Of a stretch of 64,000 nt of DNA, positions 42,360 to 51,843 are shown piece after piece. This DNA is from [Actinomadura] parvosata subsp. kistnae. Its GTDB lineage: Bacteria > Actinomycetota > Actinomycetes > Streptosporangiales > Streptosporangiaceae. The position numbers were made by a program, and so were the translations under genes. The first letter of the stretch is position 1. Each line of letters opens with the position of its first letter. The stretch is from positions 3,273,001 through 3,337,000 of the forward strand of contig NZ_OOHJ01000018.1 in assembly GCF_900323885.1 (NCBI RefSeq). Reading direction: 5' to 3'. The notes under the pieces are model-generated. The model searched no databases, was not told the origin of the DNA, and saw nothing but the letters and a program-made list of their open reading frames with translations.

Positions 42360-43631
42360 ATGAACTTCACGCCCCCGAGCCGCCGGGCCTTCCTGTCGGC
42401 CGCCGCCGCCTTACCGCTCGCCGCCGTCGCCCCCTGGGCCGGTCCGAGGAAGCGGCTCACCACGTCCCCACGGGCCGTCTGCTGGACCATGAGCCCGGAC
42501 GCGGCCGCCGGCGGCGCTTGGACGTTGCGCGGGTACGAGCCTTCGGGCCGCGTCACCGGAGAGATCCCCGGGCTCTCCTCCGACGTGCGGCGCAGCGCGG
42601 ACGGCTCACGGATCCTGCACCCTTGGTCCCGCCGCGGCGGCGCGGCGCTGGTCACGGTCGTCGGCGTCTACGACGCCGGCGACGGCCGGCCTCTCGGCAC
42701 GGTCACCGGCGCGCCGATCCCTGTGGACGACGCGCCGCTCGCCTGGGACGACGTCGAGGTGCGGTTCAGCGCGGACGGGCGCAGGGCGGCCGTCCTGCAC
42801 CGGGTGAACCGCCAGTGGAACCCTCCGGCGGGCAAGCAGGCGGACAGCGCCGGCTTCCGGCACACCTGTGCCGTGTCCCTGGAGATGATCGACCTTTCGG
42901 CCGGTCGGAGCGCCGATCTGATCGAGCTGGAGCCCGCGCAAGAGGTGGTCCCGGCCGCGCGGGCGCTCGTCCGCCTGTCGGCGGACGGCGCGCGGGTCCA
43001 CGTCTTCGACCGCGGGACGGTGATCGCGGTCGCGTTCGACGGCAAGCGGCTGTCACGTGGCGGCCCTGGCCGAGCGGGGCTGACGGCGGGCACCGTACCC
43101 GTGCCGGGTGGCGCCATGCTCTGGTACGGCGGCGGAGAGGTTCATTGGGCCACGCCGGATGATCCGGGTGTGGTGCGAAAGCACCGGTTCGCCCGTCCGT
43201 CGGCACACGCGTTCTTCGGGCGGCGGCTCGCGCTCGCCGATCCGGTCGGCGGCACCGTCGAACTGCTGGACGCCGCATCCGGCCGAAGTGCGGGAATCCG
43301 GTCACTGCGCGGCGGAGCAGCCGCGGGAAACGCCCGGGGGAACCCCGGGGCCACCGACGGTGCCCTCGCGTTCGGGGCGGACGGCTCCAGCCTGTGGATG
43401 GTGGACGGCCTGGCCGAGCCCGGCGGGCTCTGGCGGCTGCCGGCCTCCGGAGCGGGCGGCGCGCGTCACCTGCTCGCCGGTACTCCGCTCACCGAGGTGC
43501 GGGCCGCGCCGGACGCGGTGTTCGCGCTGAGCGCGGCCCAGGGCCGACTCCACGTGCTGTCCCCCTCCGGAACGGCCGGTTCCGCCATCGAGACCCCAGG
43601 CGCGCTCCGCCTCCTACGCGACGACGACTGA
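42360..43631 (+). CDS. TAT-exported beta-propeller-like protein
   Basis: 423 residues. The N-terminus SRRAFLSAAAALPLAAVAPW is a twin-arginine signal. The rest is repetitive beta structure (VRRSADGSRILHPW, VRFSADGRRAAVLHR, VRLSADGARVHVFD and GALAFGADGSSLWMVD), parallel to the propeller part of the preceding gene. Possibly a scaffold or sensor domain. It lies 63 bp downstream of the C39-like gene and 23 bp upstream of the next. Confidence 0.8.
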   Translation: MNFTPPSRRAFLSAAAALPLAAVAPWAGPRKRLTTSPRAVCWTMSPDAAAGGAWTLRGYEPSGRVTGEIPGLSSDVRRSADGSRILHPWSRRGGAALVTVVGVYDAGDGRPLGTVTGAPIPVDDAPLAWDDVEVRFSADGRRAAVLHRVNRQWNPPAGKQADSAGFRHTCAVSLEMIDLSAGRSADLIELEPAQEVVPAARALVRLSADGARVHVFDRGTVIAVAFDGKRLSRGGPGRAGLTAGTVPVPGGAMLWYGGGEVHWATPDDPGVVRKHRFARPSAHAFFGRRLALADPVGGTVELLDAASGRSAGIRSLRGGAAAGNARGNPGATDGALAFGADGSSLWMVDGLAEPGGLWRLPASGAGGARHLLAGTPLTEVRAAPDAVFALSAAQGRLHVLSPSGTAGSAIETPGALRLLRDDD

Positions 43632-43654
43632 ACCCCCTACCAGCGGAGACGACG

Positions 43655-44476
43655 ATGACCATCCAATGGGGAGCCGACTCCCTGCTCCCGCTCGACTCGC
43701 CCTACAACGGCACCACGGTCGCCGACCACGTGATCAACCACTACTACGCGGGCCAGCCTCACGACCAGATCGTGTTCTGGGGACGCTACTTCACCAACGC
43801 GTACTACCCCCAGTACACCTGGCGCGGCGACGGAGAGGCACGCGCCCTCGTCAACGCCGTGCGAGGTTATCGCCCGGGCGGCTCCGGCTGGGTCGTCCCG
43901 ATCGACGTGCCCGACCAGAGCGCGGTCGGCGGCGGCTACGGGGCGGGGTACGCCGAGGGCCTGACGTTCGCCGACGCCATCACGGCCGCGCTGAGCGCGA
44001 TCGTCTCGCTGCCCGGCGGCCAGACCCTGCACGTCTACCTCGACGTGGAGAACGGCTCACTGATCAGCACGGCGTACTGGCAGGGCTGGGCGAGCGCCGT
44101 CAACAACCACAAGATCGGCACGGCCTACCCGCTATACGCCTGCGCCTACCTCGGCAGCATCGGCGGTGGAACCGGCTCAGCCAACGCCGCCACCATCGCG
44201 GCCGCACAGGTCAGCGTGGCCACCAAATGCTACGGCGTCTGGAGCAACCAGCCGCAGCTCGCGGGCGGCGTCGCCGCCTGCTCCTCACCCGGCCCGTCCT
44301 GGGCGCCGGCCACGGCGGCGGGACTACCCGCGCTGATGTGGCAGTACGGCGACGCGGGGGTGTGCCGGCAGTACTACGGCATGAACACCCCCGTCGACCT
44401 GAACGTCACCGATCCCGGCACGACCGGCCCGTACGGCAACGGAGAGTGCGACTACATGCTGTGGTGCCACACCTAG
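43655..44476 (+). CDS. glycoside-hydrolase-like protein (DUF1906/Rv2525c-like)
   Basis: 273 residues with WGRYFTNAYYPQYTWRGDGE, VVPIDVPDQSAVGGGYGAGY, TLHVYLDVENGSLISTAYWQ and MWQYGDAG, the TIM-barrel pattern of the DUF1906 cell-wall-associated hydrolase-like family. No signal peptide is evident from the chosen ATG. Its 3' end overlaps the convergent kinase gene by four bases. Confidence 0.75.
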   Translation: MTIQWGADSLLPLDSPYNGTTVADHVINHYYAGQPHDQIVFWGRYFTNAYYPQYTWRGDGEARALVNAVRGYRPGGSGWVVPIDVPDQSAVGGGYGAGYAEGLTFADAITAALSAIVSLPGGQTLHVYLDVENGSLISTAYWQGWASAVNNHKIGTAYPLYACAYLGSIGGGTGSANAATIAAAQVSVATKCYGVWSNQPQLAGGVAACSSPGPSWAPATAAGLPALMWQYGDAGVCRQYYGMNTPVDLNVTDPGTTGPYGNGECDYMLWCHT

Positions 44477-45666
44477 CCGGAACGGATCAGCCGCGGGTCG
44501 GACACCTGTACCGGGACCAGCAGTTCGACGTACGTGCCCGCCTGGGGAGCGCTGTCCAGCATGACCTGGCCGCCGACCTCCTCAAGGCGCTGCCGTACGG
44601 ACCGGGTCAGTCCCGTGCCGCCCCGCGGCTCGCCCGTCTCGAACCCGGCGCCTTCGTCGGCCACGCTCACCACCAGCGCGCCGCCCTCGAAGCCGGCGCT
44701 GACGACGGCAGCGTTGACCCCGGCGTGCTTGCGCACATTGGTGAGCAGTTCGCGCACGGCGCCCGCAACCGCCGCCACGACCTCGGCCGGGACCTGGCGG
44801 CACAGCTCCTTCCTGCCGCGCAGCCGGGCATCGGTCAGGTCGACGTGCAGGCCGCGCCGAGTGTGCTCGGAGACCACCTGCTGCAGCGCGCCCACGATGT
44901 CGTCCGCCTGCTCGGACACCCCGCCCTCCACCACGGTACGCAGCCAGCGCGTCTCGGCCCGCAACTGCTCCCCGAGCCTGGTCGAGTCCAGTTCACCGCT
45001 GCTGACCAGGATCTCCATCGTCTGGAGGACCCGGTCGTGCAACATCCGGCTGTAGCGGTTCATCTCCTTGTCGCGGGCCATCTCCTCCGCCCTGGCCAGC
45101 GCGACGGCCCAGCCCTCGTCGGCCGACCTGCCCGAACGCCTCAGCTGGCCGGCGAGGAGCCAGGCGATGCCGCTGTTGACGAAGTAGCTGATGGTGTTGG
45201 GCAGGTCGTTCCAGCCGCCGCCCATGTAGCCGAACTGCGCGACGAGGTAGGAGGCCGCGAGGGCGGCCGTGGCCGCCAGCATCGGCGCCGGGCGGGTGAT
45301 CGCGACACCCACGCCCACGCAGGCCAGCAGCGAGAACGGATACATGAAGTACGCCCAGGTGTGGCTGCCCTCCGGCGCGAGCAGCGGCGCCCCGGCCAGC
45401 ACGCTCGCGCAGCAGAACGCGACGTCCAGCACCACGGCGCGGACCGGCATGGCCCACCGGCGCACGAACCACGCGATGACCGCGGCCGCCTCCGCCACCA
45501 GCAGCAGGCCCAGCCCGACCGCCCCCCAGGGCAGCCGGTAGTGGACGAACCCGGTGATCAGCGCCGTCGGGATCTGGACCAGCCCGCCGACCCTGAACAG
45601 CACGAACGCCATCACCAGGACGCGCTCGGCGCGCGCCGCGTTGCCGGCGCCCTCACCCGCTCTCAT
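44473..45666 (-). CDS. membrane sensor histidine kinase (NarL-partner type)
   Basis: 397 residues. Five or six membrane helices occupy about residues 15-180. The dimerisation segment RYSRMLHDRVLQTMEIL carries the phospho-His. The HATPase domain has AVRELLTNVRKHAG, VADEGAGFE and GGTGLTRSVRQRLEEVGG. I choose the ATG at 45664-45666 because AGGAAAGGA lies upstream. It likely pairs with the response regulator at 39697. Confidence 0.87.
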   Translation of the reverse strand: MRAGEGAGNAARAERVLVMAFVLFRVGGLVQIPTALITGFVHYRLPWGAVGLGLLLVAEAAAVIAWFVRRWAMPVRAVVLDVAFCCASVLAGAPLLAPEGSHTWAYFMYPFSLLACVGVGVAITRPAPMLAATAALAASYLVAQFGYMGGGWNDLPNTISYFVNSGIAWLLAGQLRRSGRSADEGWAVALARAEEMARDKEMNRYSRMLHDRVLQTMEILVSSGELDSTRLGEQLRAETRWLRTVVEGGVSEQADDIVGALQQVVSEHTRRGLHVDLTDARLRGRKELCRQVPAEVVAAVAGAVRELLTNVRKHAGVNAAVVSAGFEGGALVVSVADEGAGFETGEPRGGTGLTRSVRQRLEEVGGQVMLDSAPQAGTYVELLVPVQVSDPRLIRSG

Positions 45667-45739
45667 CCGGCGTCCTTTCCTGAGCCTAGGTCTTTTACCT
45701 GACATGACCTACGCGCGGCCGGCGGCCATCGTGGGGCAC

Positions 45740-46360
45740 ATGAACACCTCCCGATCCGTGGCCCGCGCCACCACCGTCTGCCTCGCCGCCCTGGGGGCGT
45801 CCGCCGCGCTGATGAGCGCCCCTCAATCTCCCGCGTACGCCCTCGGCCCCGGCCAGGCCTGCGTGTTCCTCGAACCGGAAGGCGCCCCCGTCCCGGTGCT
45901 CGGCAACGTGGGCCACATCGGCTGGGGCTTTCTCGTCGCCGGGAGCGACCAGTGGATCTATGGCTCGACCGAGAACCCCAACGGGGACTACCAGATCTAC
46001 GCTCCCGGGTTCAATGGTGCCTGGTCGGCCCAAGGGAACTACGCGAGCATGCTGAACGACTTCGTCACCCAGCGGCACTTCCCCGCGACGGCCAAGCAGC
46101 CCGGCCCTGCGCATCCGTACACGTCGTACAAATGCGTGAAAACGGACGGCAGCTCCGTCGGAGCGGCGAAGACGGCCGCGAGCGGCAACCTCACGGCCGG
46201 GTACACCGGCATCGGAAACAACTGCCTCGACGCCACGATCCGCGTGCTGAACGCGTACGGCGTGCCCGGGCTGCCGTCCGCGTCGTTCTATCCCTATCCC
46301 AACAACTGGTTCAACGCCCTCGGCACGGGATGGACGGCCGGACGCCTTCCGGCCGCCTGA
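45740..46360 (+). CDS. secreted papain-fold-like protein (permuted His...Cys)
   Basis: 206 residues with a Sec signal peptide (ATTVCLAALGASAALM to AYA). VGHIGWGFLVAGSDQWIYGS followed much later by GNNCLDATIRVLNAYG gives a His-then-Cys order, as in permuted NlpC/LRAT-like cysteine hydrolases. Catalytic assignment is tentative. It is divergent from the kinase gene and may belong to the same regulon. Confidence 0.65.
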   Translation: MNTSRSVARATTVCLAALGASAALMSAPQSPAYALGPGQACVFLEPEGAPVPVLGNVGHIGWGFLVAGSDQWIYGSTENPNGDYQIYAPGFNGAWSAQGNYASMLNDFVTQRHFPATAKQPGPAHPYTSYKCVKTDGSSVGAAKTAASGNLTAGYTGIGNNCLDATIRVLNAYGVPGLPSASFYPYPNNWFNALGTGWTAGRLPAA

Positions 46361-46564
46361 GCCGCCGTTCGTCGCGGCGGCGTGACGCGTCATGCTCAGG
46401 GGCGCACCCGGCACGGGTCTCCTCCAGCGGTCCGCGGCTCAGCGGCAGATGCCAACCGAGATCATATTCTCGGTCAGAGGTCCCAGTAAACCGGGCGATT
46501 CCGGGTCATCAGCCGACGTGAACATGGGGGCGGCGCTCCGGGGCGGCCTCGGTCTTGTCCCCGC

Positions 46565-46617
46565 GGCCCTGGGCCGCTTCCCCTTCGGGCAGGACGACGG
46601 CAGACGGGATGATCAGG
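46565..46617 (+). repeat. half copy of the 65-bp inverted repeat
   Basis: Matches the right arm of 38904-38969 (CCTGG..CGCTTCCCCTTCGGGC ... GGGATGATCAGG). It lies in a gene-poor stretch from 46361 to 47895 that otherwise holds fragments and no intact gene. Confidence 0.65.
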
Positions 46618-46675
46618 TCGCAGGGTGCGCGTCTCGCGCGAGAAACACCAGGCCGGCCGCCGTGCAATTGAACGG

Positions 46676-46780
46676 GGTGACGAGGGGTCGACCACGGTCA
46701 CTCACGGCTGAGTTTCCGCCCAGCTCAGAACCTTCACGTGCCGCGATCCTTCCAGTTCCCAAGCCTGACAGCGCGGCATA
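46676..46780. repeat. sequence related to 36473-36580
   Basis: See 36473-36580; the two share both ends and are about two-thirds identical by eye. Confidence 0.45.
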
Positions 46781-46959
46781 GCTCTGCGACGAGGCTCGCC
46801 TTCCGCCAGAGCACGCGTACCACCGGCCGGAAGTCGGACTCGTGAACGAAGGGACACCACAATATCTGGCACACGTCCGTGTCCGGCGGGAACGGCAGCT
46901 CAGGTACGTCCCGGGCATGCTCCTGTGAAGTCTTCGTGGTCAGGAGACATGCAGAACGG

Positions 46960-47136
46960 TCAAGGCTCGCCGATGGGCCAGAGCAGCGGACCGCCCATGG
47001 AACTGTCCGCAGGCGAAGGCGCTCCGGAACGCGGGTGCAGCCGGACGGCGATCTTGCTCTGACCGGCCAGTTCGGGAAAGAGCTTCGCCACGTCGAACGG
47101 CGCCGGGGGCGTCGTCAGGCCGACGTCTTCGATCAT
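46960..47136 (-). pseudogene. 5' fragment of an actinobacterial DUF1963-like gene
   Basis: The frame begins MIEDVGLTTPPAPFDVAKLF and breaks off after DSSMGGPLLWPIGEP at a stop codon, where relatives as I remember them continue with a Trp-Pro segment and several hundred residues. Truncated remnant. Confidence 0.5.
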
Positions 47137-47170
47137 CGATGACGCAGTTCGAGTGTCAGCCCGCGATGAG

Positions 47171-47341
47171 CGCCGCACCGGCGTCTGCTACGACAACCAC
47201 GGCCGAATCGTTCTTCTCCGCGCTGAAGAACGAGTGGTTGCACCGCTTCGTCTTCGTCACCCAGGTCAAGGTGAAAAGCCAGGTCATGCGCTAGGTCGAG
47301 GAATTCTGCAACGGTCGGCGCCTGCGCTCGGCTACCGGCCA
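47171..47341 (+). pseudogene. IS3-family transposase remnant (OrfB C-terminal part)
   Basis: RTGVCYDN is followed, after a one-base frame change, by AESFFSALKNEWLHRFVFV and, past an internal TAG at 47292-47294, VEEFCNGRRLRSATG. These are the DDE-domain end motifs of IS3 transposases. No intact IS ends are seen. The following 550 bp to the HTH gene hold nothing I can support. Confidence 0.7.
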
Positions 47342-47895
47342 CCATGCCTGTCTCAATCAACGCGTTGGCGCTGGCCAACTTCGCAGTGGTAGCAGCGATC
47401 CACTTGATCGTCATGGTTGTACCACTCATGATCACCGCAGTCGCGGCGACTCTTTCTCGCCACTCCAAGATCAATAAGACGCCATGGCAAACGGCTGCGA
47501 AGCTGGGTTCTCCAGCGGTACCGCCCTTCGTGTCTGATCACGGGACAAGCCCCTTTCTCTCTTCGAACAACGGTAGACAATCGGGCAGCTTCGGTGCGAT
47601 GCAAATTCGGCCCGGCCACCTCCTAACTGATCTTCCGTCGCCGTCGTCCTATCTGGGAGGGCGCGGGCCAAGGGCGAAAGGTCAAGGTGGAACTCGCCAC
47701 TGGAAGACCGACCATCGCTTCGCCCTTGGTCTGCTTGGCTTGTTCTGGGGCGACAGCGACGGAAGATCAGGCTTCCACTTCAGCCTCGCTATCTTCCCGG
47801 AGCCTGAGACGGCGGGGAGTGACGGGGAGCCTGGGGGCACGGCGATTCGTTCGCAGTACCTGTTGGGCTACGCTCGCGAGCAGGCCGTTGGCGAT

Positions 47896-48795
47896 TCAGC
47901 GCGGCCGGTTGGTGGGGTGCGTCGGAGGGGTGGCTGTCAGGCTGGACAGGAGCTTGAGCCGCTCCTCTGAGGTGCTGCCCGGCTCGGCGGTGTAGATGGT
48001 GAGGCCGTACACCGTCCGGTTGGAGATGGGCAGGTCGAGGGACTGGTAGGTCAGCTCCAGGTCCCCGACCTGCGGATGCCACAGCCGCTTGCGGCCGGCA
48101 TGGTGGATGCGGACGTTGTGGGCGGCCCACTGGCTGCGGAACTCGGTGCTGAGCGTGGACAGCTCGCCGACCAGGTCGCGCAGGGCGCGGTCGTGGGGTT
48201 CGCGGCCGGCCTCGGCGCGTAGCAGGGCGGCGCTGACGGCGGCGGCCTCGTCCCAGTCGACGAAGAACTGCTGCGCGCCCGGGTCGAGGAAGACGTAGCG
48301 GGCGAGGTTGGCGTGGGTGTGCGGCGTGGTGGCGGGGCTGTCGAAGACCGGGGCGAGCAGGACCCGGGCCAGCGCGTTGCAGGTGACGATGTCGGTGCGG
48401 CCGTTGCGTACCCACGCCGCCGACAGCGTCATGGAGTCCAGCAGCCACTGGACCGGCGGCGGGACCTGGGCGTCCGTGCGGCGGGAAGGCGTGCGGCGGA
48501 CGGGACGGGCGGCGCGGGCCAGGGCGAACAGGTAGGTGCGTTCGTCCTGGTCCAGGCGCAGGGCCTGGGCCACCGCGTCGAGTACCTCTTCCGATACGCC
48601 GCTGATGTGGCCTTTCTCCAGCCGGGTGTACCACTCGGTGCTCACCCCGGCCAGCACCGCGACCTCCTCGCGGCGCAGTCCGGGGACCCGGCGCCGGCCA
48701 CTGGCAGGCAGCCCGACCTGTTCCGGGGTCAGCTTGGCGCGCCGGGTGGCGAGGAAGTCCCGGATCTGGGCGCGGTTGTCGGGCCGGTCGTCCAT
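47896..48795 (-). CDS. HTH regulator with MmyB-like ligand-binding domain
   Basis: 299 residues. An XRE-type helix-turn-helix (VPGLRREEVAVLAGVSTEWY followed by TRLEKG) is followed by the PAS-like MmyB domain (NALARVLLAPVF, YVFLDPGAQQFFVDW and LWHPQVGDLELTYQSL). Regulators of this class usually control the divergent oxidoreductase gene, here the SDR at 49003. The ATG at 48793-48795 has GGAGGG upstream. Confidence 0.88.
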   Translation of the reverse strand: MDDRPDNRAQIRDFLATRRAKLTPEQVGLPASGRRRVPGLRREEVAVLAGVSTEWYTRLEKGHISGVSEEVLDAVAQALRLDQDERTYLFALARAARPVRRTPSRRTDAQVPPPVQWLLDSMTLSAAWVRNGRTDIVTCNALARVLLAPVFDSPATTPHTHANLARYVFLDPGAQQFFVDWDEAAAVSAALLRAEAGREPHDRALRDLVGELSTLSTEFRSQWAAHNVRIHHAGRKRLWHPQVGDLELTYQSLDLPISNRTVYGLTIYTAEPGSTSEERLKLLSSLTATPPTHPTNRPR

Positions 48796-49002
48796 GCCCT
48801 CCACGGTAAGCGCAGGTGGCGGTGATAAGGAGGTTGAGCTTGTTCCCCCTATAAGCGCGCTCTGCCTCGTGTGCGGCCGGGCGGGTTTTCTGGGATCAGC
48901 AGAGAGGACGCCAGCTCTTGGCGTGGTGATCGGCCCGCCCATCGCCCGTCGAAGCCCTCCTGTGACGCACCAGCAGGACCTCCACCACTCAGGAGTACGA
49001 CC

Positions 49003-49701
49003 ATGACCGGCAAGACCGTACTGATCACCGGCGCGACCAGCGGCATCGGCGCCCACACCGCGCGGCTGCTCCTCGACCGCGGCCACCGCGTGGCCGTCAC
49101 CGGCCGCGACGAGACCAGGCTCAAGTCCTTCCTCGACGAGACCGGCCACCCCGACCGGCTGCTCGGGATCATCGCCGACGCCGCCGACTGGCCGGCCACC
49201 CAAGCCGCCGTGACCCGCACCGTGGAACACTTCGGCGCCCTGCACGCCGCGGTCGCCAACGCCGGTTTCGCCGCCGCCGACCACCCGCGCACCATCGCCG
49301 ACGGCGACCCGGAGCTGTGGGCGCCGATGGTCCTCACCAACGTCCTCGGCCCCGCCCTGCTGGCCAACGCCGCCCTGCCCCATCTCGAAGCCACCGGCGG
49401 GCGGCTGGTCCTCATCGGCAGCGTCGCCGGCCTGAAGAACAGCCCCGCCAACCTCTACTCCGCCACCAAGTGGGCCGTCACCGGCATGGCTGAGAACCTG
49501 CGCATGTACGCCACCAGCCGCGGCATCGGCGTCACCCTCGTCAACCCCGGCATGACCGACACCGCCTTCTGGCAAGGCGGCGTCCCGCCCCTCACCATGT
49601 CCCCCGAGCCCGTCGCCGAGGCCATCTGCTTCGCCCTCGGCCAGCCGGCCGGCGTCGACCTCAACACCCTGACCATCCGGCCGGTCGGCCAGCCCGTCTG
49701 A
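49003..49701 (+). CDS. short-chain dehydrogenase/reductase
   Basis: 232 residues. It has the cofactor motif TGATSGIG at the N-terminus, NAG (VANAGF), the active-site Ser in IGSVAGL and YSATK with catalytic Tyr and Lys. The cofactor is probably NADP(H), judging from the basic TGRDETR after strand 2. Divergent from an HTH/MmyB regulator, the typical pairing for this class. Confidence 0.9.
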   Translation: MTGKTVLITGATSGIGAHTARLLLDRGHRVAVTGRDETRLKSFLDETGHPDRLLGIIADAADWPATQAAVTRTVEHFGALHAAVANAGFAAADHPRTIADGDPELWAPMVLTNVLGPALLANAALPHLEATGGRLVLIGSVAGLKNSPANLYSATKWAVTGMAENLRMYATSRGIGVTLVNPGMTDTAFWQGGVPPLTMSPEPVAEAICFALGQPAGVDLNTLTIRPVGQPV

Positions 49702-49881
49702 GGCAGATCCGTGAGCTGTGGTGTTCCAAGGGGAAGCGGCACGTGGCCAGAGACCTCCGGGTCACGTTCGCGTGTGAGACATACGGGGTTCCTGGTAAGG
49801 GATGAGCTTCGGGCCAGTGTGAACGGGTGCGAGAGATGATCTAGGCTGGGCGCCCCTGTCCACGATCACCTGGCGGCGTTC

Positions 49882-50394
49882 TTGCTTCCGTTACCGGCGA
49901 TTCCCCCGCGCTGGGGCGTGTCTTCGCTGACCTTGGCGGCTCTGGCGGCCCCCGCCTTGCGTACCTATTCGCTGTACTTCCCCGAAGGGCCGACCTACTC
50001 GACAAAGGGCTTTGCCTGTCCGCTGAGCTCCGAGCCACTGGCCCCTACGGATATCGGCTGGCTGACAGAGCTCAACTGGCGCACCGTCTCCGCGGACTTG
50101 AACGGCTGGCCCACCGCCGTAATGGCGCTTGGTCTGTGTGCGGTTCTCGTTCTTCGGGGAAGGTGGGGCGTCGCCGCCGCGTGGCTGACGGCGGCGCTGT
50201 TCGTGGTGATCGCCGGGGTGTTCAGCATTCCGTACGCCGTTCAGGTCAGCTTGGACGACTGTACGGAAACCATCCGATTCGGTGGTTGGGACATCGTCAT
50301 GTACGGCCCGATCCTGCACTATGTGGCGGGCGCAGTGCTGGTCGCATTCTTGGCGTTGATTCGGCGCGAGGAGGGGGCGCGGCTCCAGGCTTGA
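49882..50394 (+). CDS. membrane protein of unknown function
   Basis: 170 residues from a TTG; the start is uncertain. Three or four membrane helices are predicted (SLTLAALAAPALRTYSLYF, MALGLCAVLVL, WLTAALFVVIAGVFSIPYAV and ILHYVAGAVLVAFLALI). No family is recognised. Stands alone. Confidence 0.6.
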   Translation: MLPLPAIPPRWGVSSLTLAALAAPALRTYSLYFPEGPTYSTKGFACPLSSEPLAPTDIGWLTELNWRTVSADLNGWPTAVMALGLCAVLVLRGRWGVAAAWLTAALFVVIAGVFSIPYAVQVSLDDCTETIRFGGWDIVMYGPILHYVAGAVLVAFLALIRREEGARLQA

Positions 50395-50524
50395 GATCGC
50401 AGTCGGGCGTGCGGCTCTGATCTCGTCCAGCTCGGTAGGTCACGTGGCGGCACCTTATGCCTCCGGCAGAGACACTCCGGCTCCGGGATGATCGCCCATG
50501 CCTTGGTTCCTACACTCGTGAGCC

Positions 50525-50944
50525 ATGGCGACCGACGCGTCGGGTGAACTTGAGGGTCTTGACGGCTTTCTCCGTGAATACCGGGCGGGTGGTTACGCCG
50601 TTCAGCAAGTGAGGGAGGCTGTGTGCGGTGGATGCGCGGGCAGGCACTTCAACGTCATGGCCGATGACGATGCGGGTTGTGTCCGACGGATCTGTGTCGC
50701 GTGCGGGGACGCCTCCTATGTCGCCGACAGTGCCGATTACGTGGATGAGGCGGATCTTGGAGAATGTGCTTGCCCGTGTGGAGGCGAGGAGTTCGCTGTA
50801 GCGGTGGGGTTCGCCTTGCGCGGTGATGGTGAGGTGCGGTGGGTCAGTGTCGGCTTGCGCTGCCTGCGGGACGGAAGCCTCGGCGTCTACGCGGACTGGA
50901 AGATCGACTACAGCCCCACTGCTCACCTACTGGAACCGGCCTGA
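50525..50944 (+). CDS. cysteine-rich protein of unknown function
   Basis: 139 residues. Three CxxC-type pairs (CGGC, CVAC, CPCG) suggest a zinc ribbon. The C-terminus WVSVGLRCLRDGSLGVYADW followed by KIDYSP is conserved-looking. Convergent with the next gene. Confidence 0.68.
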   Translation: MATDASGELEGLDGFLREYRAGGYAVQQVREAVCGGCAGRHFNVMADDDAGCVRRICVACGDASYVADSADYVDEADLGECACPCGGEEFAVAVGFALRGDGEVRWVSVGLRCLRDGSLGVYADWKIDYSPTAHLLEPA

Positions 50945-50958
50945 TCGTACGGCGGTGG

Positions 50959-51447
50959 TCAGTTGGATCCCGGGTCGCCGAGCAGGACGACCTTGCCGGC
51001 GGCGGGGTCGAAGCCGAGGACCACGTGCTCTTGGCTTCCGCCTTCCGGGGTCATCAGCACCGGCTTGCCGAGTTCCCTGCCGATCGCTCGCAGGAAGTCG
51101 CAGAGGGTGTCGACGCCCTTCTGGCCTTGCAGTTCGTGAAGGTCGACGTCGAAGTCGATTTCGGTGTCCGACATGAATCGGAAGATCGCGAGCACGCCCG
51201 GAGCGGGCCAGACTCGTAGTGACGCCGTCTCGGCCTCGGGTGGGCGAGCGAGAGCTTCGGCGGCGGTGGGCAGCGGCAGTGCCGTGTCGCCTTGCGAGTA
51301 CTGCCATTTCCATCCGCGTGCTGTGACCAGGTCCAGGACGGTCTGCCAGTCCTTGACGGTGATGCCCGGTACAAAGAGGTCGGGCAGTGCGCCCATCAAG
51401 TCGGGATCGAAGAATTCCCTCACTTCGTCCCACTGGAGATCAGTCAT
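50959..51447 (-). CDS. unknown soluble protein
   Basis: 162 residues starting MTDLQWDEVREFFDPDLMGA, a mixed alpha/beta protein with acidic segments (TEIDFDVDLHELQGQKGVDT). It recalls immunity-type proteins linked to polymorphic toxins in general shape only. The 396 bp to its right hold no gene that I can support. Confidence 0.6.
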   Translation of the reverse strand: MTDLQWDEVREFFDPDLMGALPDLFVPGITVKDWQTVLDLVTARGWKWQYSQGDTALPLPTAAEALARPPEAETASLRVWPAPGVLAIFRFMSDTEIDFDVDLHELQGQKGVDTLCDFLRAIGRELGKPVLMTPEGGSQEHVVLGFDPAAGKVVLLGDPGSN

Positions 51448-51843
51448 GTCGCCATGCTGGCTGCTTGAGGGGGCTGTCGCAGCTCGATTACTTCGGCCTC
51501 TGATTGACATCCGCTCGTCGTCGGTCGATGGCGTCGTGACGATCAGTCACTGGGGTCTGGCAGAAGGTGAGCCATCGTGTGACGGTCGAAGGGAAGCGGC
51601 TCATTCTCCCCGGAAGGACACGTTCACGATGGGCGCCGTTCGCGCAGGCTGGGGAAGAAGGAGCCGGAGCGCAGCTCGAACCGCGTGCCGGCGCTTCCAG
51701 CTACTCGCGCTCTCACGCACGTCACCCGCCTGTCTCGCACCTGATTCCAGTCGCGCCCCGACAACGCAGAACGCAAGTCCGTCGACATCACGGACCGTAG
51801 TCTATTGAGTTCGCTTCGCGCGAGGCATTTCGACTCTCTTGAC

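Noticed and set aside
47344..47970. 208-codon plus-strand frame beside the IS3 remnant
   Set aside because: One hydrophobic stretch but otherwise shuffled composition, no start signal, and it runs into the antisense of the HTH regulator.
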